Below the pieces are notes generated by a model. That model was not told where the DNA came from. It saw nothing but the letters and a program-made list of their open reading frames with translations, and searched no databases. A stretch of DNA of 8,800 nucleotides from an uncultured Oscillospiraceae bacterium (GTDB lineage: Bacteria > Bacillota > Clostridia > Oscillospirales > Oscillospiraceae), in contig CAKTOJ010000072.1 in assembly GCA_934589665.1 (NCBI GenBank), forward strand, positions 1-8,800. Reading direction: 5' to 3'. Of the stretch, positions 6,550-8,800 are shown piece after piece. The first letter of the stretch is position 1. Each line of letters begins with the position of its first letter. Position numbers and translations under genes: made by a program.

Positions 6550-8079
6550 TTATTCCCCGTACTTTTTCACTGCACTGCGGTGCAGCACGAACAGCAGCGC
6601 CACCAGCAGCACGACAGACACCGCCAGTCCCAGATAGATCGCACCGGTAAAGCCGATGACTGCATAGCCGATCAGGCTGCACACCGCCAACAGAGCCGCA
6701 TAGGGCATCTGGCTGTTGACATGATCCAAATGCTGGCAGCTTGCGCCGGTGCTCGAGAGGATGGTCGTATCCGAAATGGGAGAGCAGTGGTCGCCGAAGA
6801 TGCTGCCGGCCAGCGTGGCCGCCAGAGACACCACGACCAGACTCGGCGCGATGGACTGCGCCACCGGGGAAACAATGGGAATGAGAATACCGAAGGTTCC
6901 CCAGGAGGTACCGGTGGAGAAGCTCAGGAAGGCCGCAAAGATAAAGACGATCACAGGCAGGACCGCACCGGGGATACCGATGGTGCGGAACAGGTTGCTG
7001 ACATACTCGGGCGTGCTTAAAAGCTCGCGGCACACGCCGCCGATGGCCCACGCGAGGAACAGGATGACACCCGCGGTGATCATGGGCTCCATGCCCTTGA
7101 TGACATTGTTCAGGTACTCATGGAAGGTCATGATCTTGCGGGAAACATACAGCACCATCGTGGCGACGAGAGAAACAAAGGAGCCCCACGTCAACGCCTG
7201 ACCGGAGCTGCTGTTGCCCAGTGCCGCGCCGAACCGGTGCGCCACAGCGGGATCATCGCTCCAGTAACCGCCAATGTACATCATCGCCAGAATGGAGAAC
7301 ACCACCAGCACGGCGACTGGGAACACCATGTCGATCAGAGACGCTCTGGGGTTGTCCAGCTTCTCATAGTCCTCGCTGGAAACATCGGAGAGATCGCCCT
7401 TGGCCGCCAGACGCTCAAAACGGTACATGGGACCGAAATCCCAGGAAAACACACAGATCAGCACAACCATCAGCAGGCACAGCAGCGCATACAGGTTGCA
7501 CGGAACCATCGCCATAAAGCCGGTAAAGCCGGAATCGAACACGCCCGTGTCCGTAAGATAGCTGCCGACAGCGGCGCCCCAGGTGGAAATGGGGATCAGG
7601 ATGCAGATGGGGGCGGAGGTGGAGTCGATCAGATAGGCCAGCTTGGGGCGGCTGACCTTGTACTGGTCAGAAACCGGCTTCATCACGGAGCCGACCGTCA
7701 GGGCGTTAAAATAGTCGTCCACAAAGATCATGCAGCCCAGGAAGGTGGTCAGCAGCGTTGCCTGCCGCTTGGATCTGATAACCTTGATCGCCCAGCGGCC
7801 GTAGGCCTTCGCACCGCCGGAAGCGTTGATCAGATAGACCAGCGAGCCGAGCAGGAAGCAGAAGAGAATGATATACATATCTGCGCGGTTGATAATGAGT
7901 TCAAACATGATATCCACCGGCGCCACAACGGGATTGAGTCCGGCGGCAACGGCATAGATGACCGTGCCGGAGAGAATACCTGCCACCAGCGAGAGCACGA
8001 CTTCCTTGGTCAGCAGCGCCAGCACGATCGCCACCACAGGCGGCAGCAGGGATAATGCGCCAACGTATACGGGTTCCAT
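6550..8079 (-). CDS. NhaC-family transporter, probable lysine transporter (LysW type)
   Basis: This is a 509-aa integral membrane protein of the NhaC Na+/H+ antiporter family, with about 11-12 hydrophobic segments over its whole length. Family motifs are FVDDYFNALTVG (119-130, Asp121 and Asp122), STGTSWGTFGILIP (388-401) and GDHCSPISDTT (429-439). NhaC-family genes under lysine riboswitches have been proposed as lysine transporters, named LysW, and this gene directly follows such a riboswitch, so I infer lysine uptake coupled to an ion gradient. Pure Na+/H+ exchange remains possible. The start at 8079 has GAGG 7 bases upstream. The frame stays open upstream to an ATG at 8259, but that extension of 60 residues would lie in the riboswitch and terminator and is not protein-like. 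The riboswitch should shut expression off when lysine is plentiful. No intrinsic terminator follows. Confidence 0.93.
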   Translation of the reverse strand: MEPVYVGALSLLPPVVAIVLALLTKEVVLSLVAGILSGTVIYAVAAGLNPVVAPVDIMFELIINRADMYIILFCFLLGSLVYLINASGGAKAYGRWAIKVIRSKRQATLLTTFLGCMIFVDDYFNALTVGSVMKPVSDQYKVSRPKLAYLIDSTSAPICILIPISTWGAAVGSYLTDTGVFDSGFTGFMAMVPCNLYALLCLLMVVLICVFSWDFGPMYRFERLAAKGDLSDVSSEDYEKLDNPRASLIDMVFPVAVLVVFSILAMMYIGGYWSDDPAVAHRFGAALGNSSSGQALTWGSFVSLVATMVLYVSRKIMTFHEYLNNVIKGMEPMITAGVILFLAWAIGGVCRELLSTPEYVSNLFRTIGIPGAVLPVIVFIFAAFLSFSTGTSWGTFGILIPIVSPVAQSIAPSLVVVSLAATLAGSIFGDHCSPISDTTILSSTGASCQHLDHVNSQMPYAALLAVCSLIGYAVIGFTGAIYLGLAVSVVLLVALLFVLHRSAVKKYGE

Positions 8080-8106
8080 ACATTTACCTCTTTTCGTTTT
8101 TTCTGC

Positions 8107-8137
8107 AAAAAAAGCAGCCGATGATTCCATCGGCTGC
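8107..8137 (-). terminator. Riboswitch expression platform: intrinsic terminator
   Basis: On the minus strand, GCAGCCGATG (8137-8128) and CATCGGCTGC (8123-8114) form a perfect 10-bp stem around a short GAAT loop, followed at once by T7 (8113-8107). It stands about 60 bases after the end of the lysine aptamer and 28 bases before the transporter start codon. With lysine bound, P1 is stabilised and this hairpin should form. Without lysine, GCTGTC of the 3' P1 strand (8207-8202) can pair with GGCAGC (8138-8133), with one G-U, forming a modest antiterminator. That alternative pairing is my inference. Confidence 0.88.
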
Positions 8138-8157
8138 CTTGATACAATGCCATATCG

Positions 8158-8183
8158 CACACCTGACGCCCCTGACAGGTGTG
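8158..8183 (-). other. Hairpin between lysine aptamer and terminator
   Basis: CACACCTG (minus strand, 8183-8176) pairs perfectly with CAGGTGTG (8165-8158) around a 10-base loop. It lies in the linker between the aptamer (ending at 8196) and the terminator (starting at 8137). It may act as a spacer helix or take part in antitermination. It has no T tract of its own. Confidence 0.5.
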
Positions 8184-8195
8184 GTTCTACGTTTT

Positions 8196-8371
8196 GTAAT
8201 GGACAGCTCTCCGCAATCATGCGACAGTTATATGCATCTTCTGCATATAACCAGGCCAAGCTTCCGCCTCGCTTGCCTTCGGCGTTTTCTCCTTTCCGGC
8301 CCTCCGGGAATTGCGACTTCCCGCTTGCAGGACGACCGTACTCTTAGCAAAACGCGCCTCTACCTTATTAC
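8196..8371 (-). promoter_or_regulatory. Lysine riboswitch (L box) aptamer
   Basis: This 176-base minus-strand RNA element carries the lysine-riboswitch consensus in order: GGTAGAGGCGCG at the 5' side with AAGAGTA following, GGAAAGG, CGCCGAAG, CCTGG before a hairpin, ACTGTCGC, and GGAGAGCTGTC at the 3' side. P1 is formed by GTAAT plus GGTAG (8371-8360) with CTGTC plus ATTAC (8206-8196), using two G-U pairs. The P4-type hairpin GTTATATGCA/TGCATATAAC spans 8251-8227 with a perfect 10-bp stem. The P5-type hairpin CGCA/TGCG spans 8223-8212. The total length matches the class. It precedes an intrinsic terminator and the transporter gene, so lysine should reduce transporter expression by premature termination. 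I recognise the class from its core motifs. Confidence 0.92.
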
Positions 8372-8378
8372 GGGTAAA

Positions 8379-8407
8379 AGCATAGCATTTTCCTATCGGT
8401 ATTGCAA
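8379..8407 (-). promoter_or_regulatory. Promoter of the lysine-riboswitch transcript
   Basis: On the minus strand, TTGCAA (8407-8402) and TATGCT (8384-8379) are separated by exactly 17 bases. Transcription would start near 8372, right at the first base of the riboswitch P1 helix, which strongly supports both calls. Confidence 0.75.
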
Positions 8408-8411
8408 CGGC

Positions 8412-8435
8412 ATATCCGCCAAATCTATCGGATAT
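8412..8435. promoter_or_regulatory. Inverted repeat just upstream of the riboswitch promoter
   Basis: ATATCCG (8412-8418) and CGGATAT (8429-8435) are perfect 7-bp arms with a 10-base spacer. They lie 5 bases upstream of the -35 box, a usual place for a transcription activator site. I do not recognise the regulator, and the repeat could be chance. From here to 8631 I see no gene, RNA or clear repeat. Confidence 0.3.
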
Positions 8436-8631
8436 ATATTCAAAAAGAATGTAACAATACGTCGAAACCGTGCGCGAGCAGCGGGCGTTTGTCCGAAATC
8501 TCTCCGCATCGGCCTGTATTTTTATTTCTTGCAGAAATGTATCCTGTATCAATAGTCTTCTTGTCTGTCAAACGGTAAAGGCAGTATAGCTGTACTATCC
8601 CGCAGGACGATGGCGTCTTTTATATGCGCGG

Positions 8632-8666
8632 AGAAAAAGCTCCGGCGTTGATGAACGCCGGAGCTT
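8632..8666 (-). terminator. Intrinsic terminator of the superoxide reductase gene
   Basis: On the minus strand, AAGCTCCGGCGTT (8666-8654) and AACGCCGGAGCTT (8649-8637) form a perfect 13-bp stem with a CATC loop. A T-rich run follows (8638-8634, partly within the stem end). It lies 12 bases after the stop codon at 8679 and separates that gene from the riboswitch transcript. Confidence 0.88.
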
Positions 8667-8678
8667 CTGATTCCTTTA

Positions 8679-8800
8679 TTACGCTTTCCAAAGGCTGTGG
8701 AGGTTGCAGTAGGCGTAGACCGCCTCGACCTCGTCGCCCTCGCAGAGCGCGAAGCAGGCCTCCGGCTTCTCGCCGGGATGCAGCTCCTTACGCTGACTGC
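8679..8800 (-). CDS. Superoxide reductase (desulfoferrodoxin/neelaredoxin family), C-terminal end only
   Basis: Only the last 39 codons lie in the window (first complete codon at 8798, stop TAA at 8681-8679); the start is beyond the right edge. The protein ends in YAYCNLHSLWKA. The CNLH pair is the Cys and His of the non-heme iron site of superoxide reductase, which reduces superoxide to hydrogen peroxide without making oxygen, a typical defence of strict anaerobes. The preceding LHPGEKPEACFAL matches the family's conserved proline- and glutamate-containing stretch. Ser stands where Gly usually follows the His. Whether an N-terminal rubredoxin-like (desulforedoxin) domain exists cannot be seen. 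It has its own terminator and is probably not in the same operon as the transporter. Confidence 0.85.
   Translation of the reverse strand, partial: SQRKELHPGEKPEACFALCEGDEVEAVYAYCNLHSLWKA

Noticed and set aside
5660..6637. Plus-strand open frame of 325 codons
   Set aside because: Antisense to the aldo/keto reductase and across its promoter; composition typical of a shadow frame.
7120..8055. Plus-strand open frame of 311 codons
   Set aside because: Antisense to the transporter in GC-rich DNA, very rich in His, Gln and Arg, with no domain recognised.
8080..8259. In-frame 60-residue N-terminal extension of the NhaC transporter
   Set aside because: It runs through the aptamer 3' part and the terminator; the ATG at 8079 has a good ribosome binding site and matches where the family begins.
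8217..8552. Minus-strand open frame of 111 codons upstream of the transporter
   Set aside because: Most of it is the lysine riboswitch aptamer and its promoter read as codons; composition is not protein-like and there is no ribosome binding site.
1..8800. CRISPR array, tRNA or rRNA genes
   Set aside because: No regularly spaced repeats and no tRNA- or rRNA-like conserved segments were seen on either strand.

Overview
The window looks like chromosome of a GC-rich, strictly anaerobic gut-type Clostridia member (Oscillospiraceae-like). This is inferred from a glycyl radical enzyme with its activase, the C-terminus of a superoxide reductase, a Firmicutes-style lysine riboswitch, strong AGGAG-type ribosome binding sites and GC-rich codon use. 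Every gene I can support lies on the minus strand, so transcription runs from high to low coordinates.

Layout in the direction of transcription. (1) 8800-8679: the last 39 codons of a superoxide reductase (desulfoferrodoxin/neelaredoxin family), closed by a 13-bp terminator hairpin at 8632-8666. (2) About 8631-8436: no gene or structure that I can support. (3) 8435-8080: a sigma-A-type promoter (-35 at 8402-8407, -10 at 8379-8384), a lysine riboswitch aptamer (8371-8196) and an intrinsic terminator with a T7 tract (8137-8107), ending just before the next ribosome binding site. (4) 8079-6550: an NhaC-family transporter of 509 aa, the class proposed as lysine transporter LysW when found under a lysine riboswitch. 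(5) 6549-6428: a spacer with no visible terminator but with a second promoter (TTGCCT-17-TACAAT) and a leader hairpin. (6) 6427-2206: a tight operon of aldo/keto reductase, glycyl radical enzyme (792 aa) and its radical-SAM activase; the last two overlap by ATGA. A long hairpin plus T-run at 2143-2085 ends it. (7) About 2158-332: an IS4-family insertion sequence with an intact-looking transposase (1734-451) and uncertain ends. (8) 1-342: AT-rich DNA without a convincing gene, holding two nested perfect inverted repeats.

How the genes may work together. The transporter should be expressed when lysine is scarce, because lysine binding should favour the terminator. The reductase-GRE-activase unit looks like a catabolic module: the activase installs the glycyl radical, the GRE performs a radical elimination, cleavage or dehydration, and the reductase could reduce a carbonyl product. 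The GRE is most like the hydroxyproline/diol dehydratase class in length and spacing, but has Cys-Ile-Gln where characterised members of that class have Cys-x-Glu, so its substrate cannot be assigned. Because the module has its own promoter, its link to lysine could be real (shared transcript, related amino-acid substrate) or only a matter of position. This riboswitch / transporter / reductase / atypical GRE arrangement is the most interesting part of the window.
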